Source: DASZVN01 sp035547055
GTDB taxonomy: Bacteria > Pseudomonadota > Alphaproteobacteria > Rhizobiales > Methylopilaceae
Reading direction: 5' to 3'
Length of the DNA stretch: 21,159 bases
NCBI GenBank assembly: GCA_035547055.1
Contig: DASZVN010000140.1
Location: 1 to 21,159, forward strand
Below the pieces are notes generated by a model that saw only the letters and a list, made by a program, of their open reading frames with translations, did not search any database and was not told the origin of the DNA. Positions 8,144 through 15,562 of this stretch are shown one piece after another (within the stretch, counting starts at the first letter, position 1; every line of letters starts with the position of its first letter). The translations under genes were made by a program, and so were the position numbers.

Positions 8144-8178
8144 CCCGTCATGCCCGGGCTTGGCCTGGGCATGACGGG
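8144..8178. repeat. Palindromic intergenic repeat with a 12-base stem
   Basis: CCCGTCATGCCC (8144-8155) and GGGCATGACGGG (8167-8178) pair perfectly around an 11-base loop. It sits in the 145-base gap between the metallo-hydrolase stop and the VOC gene. It resembles the abundant CGTCATGCCCGGGC-type palindromes of alphaproteobacterial genomes. It could stabilise or terminate the upstream transcript, but it lacks a T tract. Confidence 0.75.
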
Positions 8179-8196
8179 GAAGGCCGCGCCCGACCC

Positions 8197-8898
8197 TCAC
8201 ACCTCGAACGGCTCGCCCACGACCGGCACCCGCACGACGCTGGCAAACGCGGAATCCATCAGCTCGGTGAAGCGCTCGGCGTTCGGCTCCAGCAGCGGAA
8301 AGGTCGCGTAGTGGCACGGCACCACCACGTCGAAGTCGAAGAAGTTCTTGCAGGCATAGGCGGCGAGCCGCGGCCCCATGGTGAAGCGGTCGCCGATCGG
8401 CACGAAGCCGATCTCGGGCTCGTAGAGCTCGTTGATCAGCTTCATGTCGCCGAAGATGCCGGTGTCGCCGAGGTGGTAGACCACCGGCTCGTCGTCGGCC
8501 TGGACGATCAGCCCGTTGGGGTGGCCGAGCTGGTGCCAGGCGCCGTTGTCGAAGCTGCCGGACGAGTGGAACGCCTGCACCATGTGCACGGCGAAGCCGC
8601 CCTGCTCGGTCGCACCGCCGGTATTCATCGGATCGACCGCCTTGACGCCCTTCGACTGGAGCCAGCCGCACAGTTCGAAATTCGCGACCACCTTGGCGCC
8701 GGTCGCCTCGGCGATCGCGACGGTATCGCCGACATGGTCGTCGTGGCCGTGGGTCAAAAGGATGTGGGTGGCGCCGCGGGTCGCGCCGGCGAGATCGCCC
8801 CTGAACTGGCCGGCGCCGGTGATGAAGGGGTCGATCAGGACGACCTTGTCGGCGAATTCGAGCTTGAAGGCGGAGTGCCCGAACCAGGTGATGCGCAT
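8197..8898 (-). CDS. Metal-dependent hydrolase, metallo-beta-lactamase fold (UPF0173)
   Basis: This 233-residue cytoplasmic enzyme starts MRITWFGHSAFKLEF, the hallmark of the UPF0173/UlaG-like group. The zinc motif HGHDDH is at residues 50-55, D145 is in YHLGDTGIFGD and H196 is in VVPCHYATFP, so the binuclear site is complete. Members are thought to hydrolyse lactones or phosphodiesters, but no substrate is established for this group. ATG at 8898 has GAGAGG upstream. It is divergent from ruvX across 90 bases and is followed by a palindromic repeat before the VOC gene. It may be independent of the VOC/OYE pair. Confidence 0.88.
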   Translation of the reverse strand: MRITWFGHSAFKLEFADKVVLIDPFITGAGQFRGDLAGATRGATHILLTHGHDDHVGDTVAIAEATGAKVVANFELCGWLQSKGVKAVDPMNTGGATEQGGFAVHMVQAFHSSGSFDNGAWHQLGHPNGLIVQADDEPVVYHLGDTGIFGDMKLINELYEPEIGFVPIGDRFTMGPRLAAYACKNFFDFDVVVPCHYATFPLLEPNAERFTELMDSAFASVVRVPVVGEPFEV

Positions 8899-8988
8899 CG
8901 GCGTGCCTCTCTGAAGACGAGGCGAAAGCTAGCGGCGCGGCGACCGCGGTCAACTGGCCGCCGCGCCGTTGCCGTGCTAGGCGGCGCC

Positions 8989-9480
8989 ATGGCTGCACCG
9001 GTCGTCCCGCTGGAAGAATTGTCCCCGCTCCTGCCGCAGGCGGGGCCGCTGTTCGGCCTCGACCTCGGCACCAAGACGATCGGCATCGCGGTATCGGACC
9101 CGGCGCGGCGCTTCGCCACCCCGCTCCTCACGATCCGCCGCACGAAGTTCACCGCGGATGCCGCGCAGCTCCTCGCGCTCGCCGCGGAGCGCGGCGTCGC
9201 CGGGCTGGTGCTCGGCCTGCCGGTCAACATGGACGGCAGCGAAGGCCCCCGCGCCCAGGCGACGCGCGCCTTCGCCCGCAATCTCGCGCGCCTCACCGCG
9301 CTCCCGATCGGACTCTGGGACGAGCGCCTCTCGACCGCCGCGGTCGAGCGCTTCCTGATCGAGGCCGACGTCAGCCGCGCCCGCCGCGCCGCCGTCATCG
9401 ACCAGCACGCCGCCGCCTTCATCCTCGACGGCGCGCTGGCCCGTCTCGCCGCCCTGTCCGCTCAGCGGACAGAGGCATAG
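8989..9480 (+). CDS. ruvX: Holliday junction resolvase-like protein RuvX (YqgF)
   Basis: This is a 163-residue RNase H-fold protein, also called YqgF, implicated in 16S rRNA 3'-end maturation and proposed as a pre-16S nuclease or resolvase. The family motif FGLDLGTKTIGIAVSDP carries D25. LVLGLPVNMDGSEGPRA near 73, DERLST near 111 and the DQHAAAFIL end complete the active-site set. ATG at 8989 is the only sensible start for a family-length product; the longer open frame upstream reads antisense through the metallo-hydrolase. In many alphaproteobacteria ruvX precedes or flanks pyrB, as it does here 0.8 kb away. Its 3' end overlaps the convergent Gly/Tyr-rich gene by 19 bases. Confidence 0.93.
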   Translation: MAAPVVPLEELSPLLPQAGPLFGLDLGTKTIGIAVSDPARRFATPLLTIRRTKFTADAAQLLALAAERGVAGLVLGLPVNMDGSEGPRAQATRAFARNLARLTALPIGLWDERLSTAAVERFLIEADVSRARRAAVIDQHAAAFILDGALARLAALSAQRTEA

Positions 9481-10097
9481 GGCGGCGCGTAGACCGGCCG
9501 CCGCTCGTAGCTCGCGACCCGCTCCCACGGCCGCCGGACGGTGACCCGGCCATAGGCCCGGCCGACGATCACCGGCCGGCGATAGTAGATCACCCGGCGC
9601 CGGTAGTAATAGGGCCGGTGGTAATAGGTCACGCAGGTGCTGTAGTAAGGGTAGGCACCGCAGAAGTTCGGCACGCCGTAGCCGTAGGGATAGCCATAGC
9701 CGTAGGCATAGGGATAGGGATAGCCGCCGTAATACGGATAGCCGTAACCATAGCCCAGCGCGGCACCGGTGAGCGCGCCGACGGCGAAGCCGGGAAAGAA
9801 CCCGCCGCCATACCAGCCGCGCCGGTAGTAATAGCCGCGACCCGGATGCCAGCCGCGCCCGCGATAGGCGGCATAGCGGCCGCGATAGGCATAGCCGCCG
9901 CGGGCGGCGTAGGCCCGGCCGGCATAGGCGCGGTGGGAGAAGGCCGCACCGCGGTATCCACCGCCGCCGCCGCGGAAGGCGGCGGCATGGCCGCCGCCAT
10001 TGTGGCGAAAGCCCTGGGCTGCCGCGGGGACCGCGGCCGCACCGAGCATGGCTGCCGCCCCGACGGCGGCAACAACGAGACGCAAACGCATCGTCAT
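9462..10097 (-). CDS. Secreted Gly/Tyr/Arg-rich low-complexity protein
   Basis: This 211-residue protein has a clear Sec signal peptide (residues 1 to about 28, ending PAAAQ). The body is very rich in Gly, Tyr, Arg and Ala. Residues 35-100 are GGGG/YRG repeats, a short hydrophobic stretch FFPGFAVGALTGAALGYG follows, and then come YGYGYPYYGGYPYPYAYG-like repeats. The tail has RRPVIVGRAYGRVTVRRP. ATG at 10097 has GGAGG six bases upstream, a strong site that argues for real expression. Such proteins are common in alphaproteobacteria and their function is unknown; a surface or periplasmic structural role is a guess. The Gly-Ala segment could be a glycine-zipper-like membrane insertion. It overlaps the 3' end of ruvX tail to tail. 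Confidence 0.82.
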   Translation of the reverse strand: MTMRLRLVVAAVGAAAMLGAAAVPAAAQGFRHNGGGHAAAFRGGGGGYRGAAFSHRAYAGRAYAARGGYAYRGRYAAYRGRGWHPGRGYYYRRGWYGGGFFPGFAVGALTGAALGYGYGYPYYGGYPYPYAYGYGYPYGYGVPNFCGAYPYYSTCVTYYHRPYYYRRRVIYYRRPVIVGRAYGRVTVRRPWERVASYERRPVYAPPYASVR

Positions 10098-10144
10098 GAC
10101 GAGCCTCCTGGCCGTACAGCCCGCACGCCGACAGCACTTTAGGC

Positions 10145-10168
10145 AAAAACCCCCGAGGTTTCATCGGG
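10145..10168 (-). terminator. Weak terminator-like hairpin in the leader of the Gly/Tyr-rich gene
   Basis: Read on the minus strand, CCCGA (10168-10164) and TCGGG (10156-10152) can pair around a seven-base loop, followed by GG and five T. The stem is short, so this is uncertain. It lies about 48 bases upstream of the ATG of the Gly/Tyr-rich gene, where it could block antisense transcription from the pyr side or act as an attenuator. Confidence 0.3.
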
Positions 10169-10290
10169 TTCCGGCATCACCGGGGCGTGGTGAGCGGCAT
10201 ATCGCCCGCCGCACGCCGAAAACTTCCTGCGACTTGGCCGGCCGTCGCATTTCCTTCGCACCGATCATGCTCTAAGAGACCTGCCCCAGC

Positions 10291-11241
10291 ATGACCGACG
10301 CGCCCGCCCCCTTCATCTGGTCCCGCCGCCATCTGCTCGGGATCGAGGGGCTTTCGGCCGAGGAGATCGTGGGGCTGCTCGACCTCGGCGACGCCGCGGT
10401 CGGCCTCAACCGCCAGGTCGAGAAGAAGCGGACGACGCTGCGCGGCCGCACCCAGATCAACCTGTTCTTCGAAGCCTCCACCCGGACCCAGTCCTCGTTC
10501 GAGATCGCCGGCAAGCGCCTCGGCGCCGACGTGATGAACATGGCGGTCGGCTCGTCCTCGATCAAAAAGGGCGAGACCCTGCTCGACACCGCGGCGACGC
10601 TGAACGCGATGCACCCCGACATCCTGGTGGTGCGCCATCACGCGGCCGGCGCCGTCCACCTCCTCGCCCGCAAGGTCGACTGCTCGGTCGTCAACGCGGG
10701 CGACGGCGCCCATGAGCACCCGACCCAGGCGCTGCTCGACGCCCTCACCATCCGCCGCAACAAGGGCACCATCGCCGGGTTGACGGTCGCGATCTGCGGC
10801 GACGTGCTGCACAGCCGGGTGGCGCGCTCGAACATCCTCCTTCTCGGCACGCTCGGCGCCCGGGTGCGCGTGGTCGCGCCCTCGACGCTTCTCCCCTGCG
10901 GGATCGAGCGCTTCGGCGTCGAGGTCCACACCACGATGCGGGAGGGCCTCGCCGGCGCCGACATCGTGATGATGCTGCGCCTCCAGCGCGAGCGGATGAA
11001 CGGCTCCTTCGTCCCCTCGGTGAAGGAGTATTTTCGCCATTTCGGGCTCGACGCCGAAAAGCTGTCCTGGGCCAAGCCCGACGCGCTCGTCATGCATCCC
11101 GGCCCGATGAACCGCGGCGTCGAGATCGATTCCGAGATCGCCGACGGCGCCCAGTCGCTGATCCGCGAGCAGGTCGAGATGGGCGTCGCGGTCCGCATGG
11201 CCGTGCTCGACGCACTGGCCCACAACCTGCCGAACGGCTGA
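10291..11241 (+). CDS. pyrB: Aspartate carbamoyltransferase catalytic subunit
   Basis: This 316-residue enzyme joins carbamoyl phosphate and aspartate to give N-carbamoyl-aspartate, the first committed step of pyrimidine synthesis. The carbamoyl-phosphate site is FFEASTRTQSSFE around residue 60, with STRT at 63-66. GDGAHEHPTQALLD at 137-150 and MHPGPMNRGVEID near 268 are the other conserved blocks. The length matches the family. No strong ribosome-binding site precedes ATG 10291, but the start matches family N-termini. No pyrI regulatory subunit is nearby. Instead a dihydroorotase-like gene follows five bases later, as in Pseudomonas-type complexes where the two proteins assemble. It is the first gene of a pyrB-pyrC-like-plsY-dprA operon. 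Confidence 0.96.
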   Translation: MTDAPAPFIWSRRHLLGIEGLSAEEIVGLLDLGDAAVGLNRQVEKKRTTLRGRTQINLFFEASTRTQSSFEIAGKRLGADVMNMAVGSSSIKKGETLLDTAATLNAMHPDILVVRHHAAGAVHLLARKVDCSVVNAGDGAHEHPTQALLDALTIRRNKGTIAGLTVAICGDVLHSRVARSNILLLGTLGARVRVVAPSTLLPCGIERFGVEVHTTMREGLAGADIVMMLRLQRERMNGSFVPSVKEYFRHFGLDAEKLSWAKPDALVMHPGPMNRGVEIDSEIADGAQSLIREQVEMGVAVRMAVLDALAHNLPNG

Positions 11242-11246
11242 GCGCG

Positions 11247-12554
11247 ATGGCCGAGCACCGCCCCTTCCTCCTCGCCAAGGCCCGGCTGGTCGATCCCGCC
11301 GGCGGCACCGAGGAGGACGGCGGCCTCCTCGTCCGCGCCGGCCAGATCGCCGCGCTCGGCCCCGAGCTTCGCGCCGATGCGGTCGGCCCCGACGTCGAGA
11401 TCGTCGATTGCGAGGGCCTGGTGGTCGCGCCCGGCCTGGTCGACATGCGGGCCTTCGTCGGCGAGCCGGGCGCCGAGCACCGCGAGACCATCGCGACCGC
11501 GAGCCAGGCGGCGGCGGCCGGCGGCGTCACCACCGTCGTCTGCATGCCCGAGACCGATCCGCCGATCGACGCGCCGGCGATCGTCGACTTCCTGCTGCGT
11601 CGGGCCCGCGACACCGCGGTCGTGCGCGTCCATCCCTCGGCGGCCATCACCAAGGGACTCCAGGGCCGCGAGTTGACCGAGATCGGCCTCCTGCAGGAGG
11701 CCGGCGCGGTGGCCTTCACCGACGGCGCGTCGACCATCGCCAGCGCCCGCGTGCTCCGCCGCGCCTTGACCTATGCGCGCGACTTCGGCGCACTCGTCGT
11801 GCACCATGTCGAGGACGCCGACCTCGCGGGCGACGGCGTCATGAACGAAGGCGAATTCGCGAGCCGCCTCGGTCTCGCCGGCCGGTCTGCCGCGGCCGAG
11901 ACCATCACATTGGAGCGCGACCTTCGCCTCGCTGCCCTCTCCGGCGGGCGCTACCACGCCGCCATCCTCACCTGCGCGGCCTCGGTCGAGGCCATGCGCG
12001 AGGCCCGCGCACGCGGCCTCGCGGCGAGCTGCGGCACCTCGATCAACCACCTCTCCTTCAACGAGACCGACGTCGGCGACTACCGCACCTTCTTCAAGCT
12101 GGCGCCGCCTCTCCGTGCCGAGGACGACCGCAAGGCGCTGGTCGCGGCACTCGCCGAGGGCGTGATCGACGTCATCGTCTCCGACCACAATCCGCAGGAC
12201 GCCGAGCAGAAGCGCCAGCCTTTCGCCGAGGCGGCCGACGGCGCGGTCGGGCTCGAGACCATGCTGCCGGCGGCGCTCCGCCTGGTCCATGCCGGCGACG
12301 TCGCCCTGCCCGCCCTGCTCCGCGCGATGTCGACGCGGCCCGCGGAGCTGCTCGGCTTGCCCGGCGGCCGCCTCGCCCGTGGGGCGGCGGCCGACCTCGT
12401 CGTGTTCGACCTCGACGCGCCATGGCAGCTCCGGCCCGAGATGCTGCGCTCGAAATCCAAGAACACGCCGTTCGACGAGGCCCGCCTCCAGGGCCGCGTC
12501 CGCCGCACCTATGTCGGCGGCAGCCTGGTCCATCTGGAGACCGCCGATGACTGA
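11247..12554 (+). CDS. Dihydroorotase-like protein, probably non-catalytic ATCase partner
   Basis: This 435-residue amidohydrolase-fold protein is homologous to dihydroorotase (PyrC). The usual first zinc motif D-x-H-x-H is here GLVDMRAFVGEPG, so both His are replaced by R68 and F70. The His of the CHVST strand is replaced (I240 in YHAAILTCAAS), and the TDHAPH block is VSDHNPQ, keeping D313. H186/H187 and the GVMNEGE segment remain. Loss of three metal ligands strongly suggests no hydrolase activity. In Pseudomonas such pDHO proteins are needed to hold ATCase together, and that role is likely here, five bases after pyrB. A separate active pyrC should exist elsewhere in the genome. Many annotators label this alphaproteobacterial gene pyrC. 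It overlaps plsY by eight bases. Confidence 0.9.
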   Translation: MAEHRPFLLAKARLVDPAGGTEEDGGLLVRAGQIAALGPELRADAVGPDVEIVDCEGLVVAPGLVDMRAFVGEPGAEHRETIATASQAAAAGGVTTVVCMPETDPPIDAPAIVDFLLRRARDTAVVRVHPSAAITKGLQGRELTEIGLLQEAGAVAFTDGASTIASARVLRRALTYARDFGALVVHHVEDADLAGDGVMNEGEFASRLGLAGRSAAAETITLERDLRLAALSGGRYHAAILTCAASVEAMREARARGLAASCGTSINHLSFNETDVGDYRTFFKLAPPLRAEDDRKALVAALAEGVIDVIVSDHNPQDAEQKRQPFAEAADGAVGLETMLPAALRLVHAGDVALPALLRAMSTRPAELLGLPGGRLARGAAADLVVFDLDAPWQLRPEMLRSKSKNTPFDEARLQGRVRRTYVGGSLVHLETADD

Positions 12555-13182
12555 GCCTGTCGCTTCCGCCGGGGCGCTGGCGCTCGTCCTCGTGCTGTTC
12601 TTCGGCTACGTGTTGGGCTCGATCCCGTTCGGCGTCCTGTTTACCCGGCTTGCCGGCCTCGGCGACCTCCGCGCCATCGGCTCGGGCAATATCGGCACGA
12701 CCAACGTGCTCCGCACCGGGCGCAAGGATCTCGCGGCCCTGACGCTGGTCTTCGATGCGCTGAAGGGTACGGTCGCGGTGCTGGTGGCTTGGCACTGGGG
12801 CTACAACGCCGCCCTGGTCGCCGGCTTCGGCGCCTTCATCGGGCACCTGTTCCCGGTGTGGCTCCGCTTCCGCGGCGGCAAGGGGGTGGCGACCTATCTG
12901 GGCCTCCTGATCGCGTTCTCGTGGATCGCGGCACTGGTGTTCGCGGTGCTGTGGCTCGCGACCGCGGCCGCCGCCCGCTATTCCTCGCTCGCGGCGATCG
13001 TTGCGCTGATCGGCTCGCCGATCGCCGTGTGGCTGCTCGGGCTCCCGGCCGCAGCGGTGCTGTTCGCGATCCTCAGCGTCATCGCGCTCGTCCGCCACCA
13101 CGAGAATATCCGCCGCCTCCTCGCCGGCACCGAGTCCAGGATCGGCGCCAAGGCGGCCCCGCCGCCCGGCGCGGCGTCGTGA
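12547..13182 (+). CDS. plsY: Glycerol-3-phosphate acyltransferase PlsY
   Basis: This 211-residue inner-membrane enzyme transfers an acyl group from acyl-phosphate to glycerol-3-phosphate, making lysophosphatidic acid for phospholipids. Family motifs are seen in order: GSIPFGVLFTR near 24, GSGNIGTTNVLRTGRKD at 46-61, GHLFPVWLRFRGGKGVAT at 99-116 and LVRHHENIRRLLAGTE near 181. About five to six hydrophobic segments match the known topology. ATG 12547 overlaps the end of the dihydroorotase-like gene and its own stop overlaps the dprA GTG, so the genes are translationally coupled. A longer open frame begins further upstream but runs inside the preceding gene. Confidence 0.95.
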   Translation: MTEPVASAGALALVLVLFFGYVLGSIPFGVLFTRLAGLGDLRAIGSGNIGTTNVLRTGRKDLAALTLVFDALKGTVAVLVAWHWGYNAALVAGFGAFIGHLFPVWLRFRGGKGVATYLGLLIAFSWIAALVFAVLWLATAAAARYSSLAAIVALIGSPIAVWLLGLPAAAVLFAILSVIALVRHHENIRRLLAGTESRIGAKAAPPPGAAS

Positions 13183-14300
13183 GCGAGCCCGTCCGCCCGC
13201 GCCTCCTCGACGACGCCCAGCGCCTCGCCTGGCTGCGCCTGATCCGCACCGACAATGTCGGCCCGCGCACCTTCCGCGTCCTGCTGAACCAGTTCGGCGG
13301 CGCCGCGGCGGCGCTCGACGCCCTGCCCGCGCTCGCCGCCCGCGGCGGCGGCGGGCCGTCCCGCGTCTACAGCGCCGAGCAGGCCGAGCGCGAGATCGCC
13401 GCGCTGACCGCCCGCGGCGGCCACCTCGTCGCCCTCGGCGAGCCCGACTACCCGCCGATGCTGGCGCGGGCCGACGGCGCGCCCCCGCTCCTCGCCATGA
13501 TCGGCCGGAGCGAGCTGATCCCGCGGCCGATGATCGCGCTGGTCGGCGCCCGCGATGCCTCCGCCGCCGGGAGGAGCTTCGCCGGCCGCCTCGCGCGCGA
13601 GCTCGGCGAGGCCGGCTACGTCATCGTCTCGGGCCTCGCCCGCGGCATCGACGCCGCCGCCCACGAGGCGTCGCTTGCGACCGGCACCGTCGCGGTGGTC
13701 GCGGGCGGGCTCGACCGCATCTATCCGCCCGAGCACGAGGACCTGTTCGGCCGCATCGCGCGCGACGGCCTCGCCGTCTCGGAAATGCCGATGGGCTGGA
13801 GCCCGCGCGGCAAGGATTTTCCGCGCCGCAACCGCATCATCGCCGGGCTCGCGCTCGGCACGGTGGTCGCGGAGGCGGCGCTGCGCTCGGGCTCGCTGAT
13901 CACCGCGCGCCTCGCGCTCGAAGCCAACCGCGAGGTGATGGCGGCGCCGGGCTCGCCGCTCGACCCGCGCTGCGAGGGCTCGAACCGGCTGATCCGCGAG
14001 GGCGCGACGCTGATCACCTCGGCCGCCGAGGTGATCGAGGCGCTGCCGCGGAGCGATTGGCTGCCCGAGCCGGCGCCGGTCGAGGAGCCGGAACCGTCCC
14101 CCGCGCCGGTGCCCGAGCCCGACGCCGACGAGCGCCGTCGCATCCAGGGCCTGCTCGGCCCCTCCCCGGTCGAGATCGACGAATTGGTGCGCCTTTCCGG
14201 CGCGCCGGCCAGGGCGGTGCAGATCGTGCTGCTGGAGCTCGAGCTCGCCGGCCGCCTCGAACGCCACACCGGCGGCCGCGTCCGGCTGATCCCGGACTAG
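13179..14300 (+). CDS. dprA: DNA-processing protein DprA (Smf)
   Basis: This 373-residue protein binds incoming single-stranded DNA and loads RecA during natural transformation; it is kept in many non-competent bacteria. There is an N-terminal helical SAM-like region (1-60). The Rossmann-like core has LVGARDAS near 121, SGLARGIDAAAHEA near 151, YPPEHEDLF near 182, FPRRNRIIAGL near 214 and GSLITA near 238. After a Pro/Glu-rich linker (296-316) a winged-helix DprA_WH domain (318-373) closes the protein. GTG at 13179 overlaps the plsY stop by four bases, supporting this start. It is the last gene of the pyrB operon; inverted repeats follow directly. In many relatives topA comes next, but it does not here. 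Confidence 0.95.
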   Translation: MSEPVRPRLLDDAQRLAWLRLIRTDNVGPRTFRVLLNQFGGAAAALDALPALAARGGGGPSRVYSAEQAEREIAALTARGGHLVALGEPDYPPMLARADGAPPLLAMIGRSELIPRPMIALVGARDASAAGRSFAGRLARELGEAGYVIVSGLARGIDAAAHEASLATGTVAVVAGGLDRIYPPEHEDLFGRIARDGLAVSEMPMGWSPRGKDFPRRNRIIAGLALGTVVAEAALRSGSLITARLALEANREVMAAPGSPLDPRCEGSNRLIREGATLITSAAEVIEALPRSDWLPEPAPVEEPEPSPAPVPEPDADERRRIQGLLGPSPVEIDELVRLSGAPARAVQIVLLELELAGRLERHTGGRVRLIPD

Positions 14301-14306
14301 CCTGGA

Positions 14307-14344
14307 CTTGCCCGACCTGCGCTCCCGATCTCCCCGCGGGCAAG
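14307..14344. terminator. Inverted repeat just after dprA, possible end of the pyr operon transcript
   Basis: CTTGCCCG (14307-14314) and CGGGCAAG (14337-14344) are perfect inverted copies with a 22-base loop, six bases after the dprA stop. No T tract follows, so intrinsic termination is uncertain. The arms resemble those of the neighbouring dispersed repeat and may belong to the same element family. Confidence 0.4.
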
Positions 14345-14353
14345 CTCGTGTTG

Positions 14354-14383
14354 ACGTGGGCAAGCCGCGCTTGCCCGCCCTAC
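14354..14383 (-). repeat. 30-base dispersed palindromic repeat, copy 2
   Basis: The arms GTGGGCAAGC (14356-14365) and GCTTGCCCGC (14369-14378) form a hairpin with one wobble pair. The reverse complement matches 2895-2924 at 26 of 30 bases. It lies downstream of dprA among other palindromes and codes for nothing evident. Confidence 0.75.
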
Positions 14384-14410
14384 GGCGCTTGAATTAGCTC
14401 CTTGCTTGCA

Positions 14411-14513
14411 CCTGTCGTCCCGGACGCGGCAAAGCCGCGGTCCGGGACCCGGCCACGAGCGCTCTGCCAGCCCGGATCCCGGCTTCTCCGCTTCGCTGCG
14501 GCCGGGATGACAG
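14411..14513. repeat. Compound palindromic intergenic repeat of about 100 bases
   Basis: The outer arms CCTGTCGTCCCGG (14411-14423) and CCGGGATGACAGG (14501-14513) match as inverted copies except one base. Inside lie a strong hairpin at about 14418-14446 (GCGGC-AAA-GCCGC core) and a second with ATCCCGGC (14476-14483) against GCCGGGAT (14501-14508). This is the familiar dispersed palindrome of alphaproteobacterial gaps. It fills the space before the dehydrogenase gene. Confidence 0.8.
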
Positions 14514-14570
14514 GACCGGAGGCCGTGGTCTTGTATAGATGCTGCTGATCGACTGGAGGATCGTGCACAA

Positions 14571-15449
14571 ATGGCCAAGGTCGCGTTCATCGGGCTCGGC
14601 GTCATGGGCTATCCCATGGCGCGCCATCTGGCCGCGAAGGGCCATGACGTCACGGTCTACAACCGCACCGCCGCCAAGGCGGCCAAGTGGCAGGCCGAAT
14701 ACGGCGGCAAGACCGCGCCGACGCCCCGCGCCGCGGCCGAGGGCCAGGAGGTGGTATTCGCCTGCGTCGGCAACGACGACGACGTCCGCGCCGTCACCAC
14801 GGGACCCGACGGCGCCTTCCACGGCGTGGCGAGAGGCGCCCTGTTCGTCGACCACACCACCGCTTCCGCCGCGCTCGCCCGAGAGCTTGCGGCCGAGGGC
14901 GAGCGTCGCGGCTTCGGCGTGCTCGACGCGCCGGTCTCGGGCGGCCAGGCCGGCGCCGAGAACGGCGCGCTCACAGTGATGGTCGGCGGCACCGAGGCGG
15001 CGTTCCGCCGCGCCGAGCCCCTGATCGCGAGCTACGCCCGCGCCTGCCGCCTGATGGGGCCGGCCGGCTCCGGCCAGCTCGCCAAGATGGTCAACCAGAT
15101 CTGCATCGCCGGCACCGTCCAGGGCCTCGCCGAGGGCATCCATTTCGCCCAGTGCGCCGGGCTCGACGTCGGCCTCCTGATCGACGTCATCTCCAAGGGC
15201 GCGGCCCAGTCGTGGCAGATGGAGAACCGCGCGGACACCATGGCCGCGGGCGAGTTCGACTTCGGCTTCGCGGTCGACTGGATGCGCAAGGACCTCGCGA
15301 TCTGCCTCGCCGAGGCGGCGCGGAACGGCGCCAGCCTCCCGGTCGCCGCGCTGGTCGACCAGTTCTATGCCGAGGTGCAGACGATGGGCGGCCGCCGCTG
15401 GGACACCTCCAGCCTGATCGCCCGGCTGACGGTAACCATGCGCAAATGA
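14571..15449 (+). CDS. NAD(P)-dependent 3-hydroxyisobutyrate dehydrogenase-family oxidoreductase
   Basis: This 292-residue beta-hydroxyacid dehydrogenase oxidises or reduces a short hydroxyacid or semialdehyde. The N-terminal Rossmann motif is VAFIGLGVMGYPMARHL, with NRT at about 31-33, which fits NADP preference in this family. The substrate loop is DAPVSGGQAGAENGALTVM at 119-137, and the catalytic Lys is K172 in GSGQLAKMVNQ. The GLDVGLL and DFGFAVDWMRKDL segments match the C-terminal helical domain. Length and motifs favour the glyoxylate/succinic-semialdehyde reductase or HIBADH groups; the exact substrate is not decidable. ATG 14571 has GGAGG 11 bases upstream, slightly far. It stands alone between a repeat cluster and a small gene. 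Confidence 0.9.
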   Translation: MAKVAFIGLGVMGYPMARHLAAKGHDVTVYNRTAAKAAKWQAEYGGKTAPTPRAAAEGQEVVFACVGNDDDVRAVTTGPDGAFHGVARGALFVDHTTASAALARELAAEGERRGFGVLDAPVSGGQAGAENGALTVMVGGTEAAFRRAEPLIASYARACRLMGPAGSGQLAKMVNQICIAGTVQGLAEGIHFAQCAGLDVGLLIDVISKGAAQSWQMENRADTMAAGEFDFGFAVDWMRKDLAICLAEAARNGASLPVAALVDQFYAEVQTMGGRRWDTSSLIARLTVTMRK

Positions 15450-15562
15450 GCCCCGGCCCGGTCGCTTTCAACCTACGGCATCCTGCCGCTGAACATCATT
15501 TTGACCATAGACGAAGCCCGGCGGGCGGCCCTTATAAGGAGCCTCCAATCCTGGGGGTCTTC

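Noticed and set aside
8065..8988. A long upstream extension of ruvX
   Set aside because: It runs antisense through the metallo-hydrolase; RuvX homologues start near ATG 8989.
12289..12546. An extended N-terminus for PlsY inside the dihydroorotase-like gene
   Set aside because: It is Arg/Ser/Pro-rich shadow sequence; the ATG at 12547 gives the normal membrane N-terminus.
12978..14363. A 461-codon frame antisense to dprA
   Set aside because: Composition is typical antisense shadow and dprA carries all family motifs.
14411..14513. Possible CRISPR or tRNA in the repeat-rich gap
   Set aside because: There are no regularly spaced direct repeats with unique spacers and no cloverleaf with CCA-type acceptor; the structures are simple palindromes.
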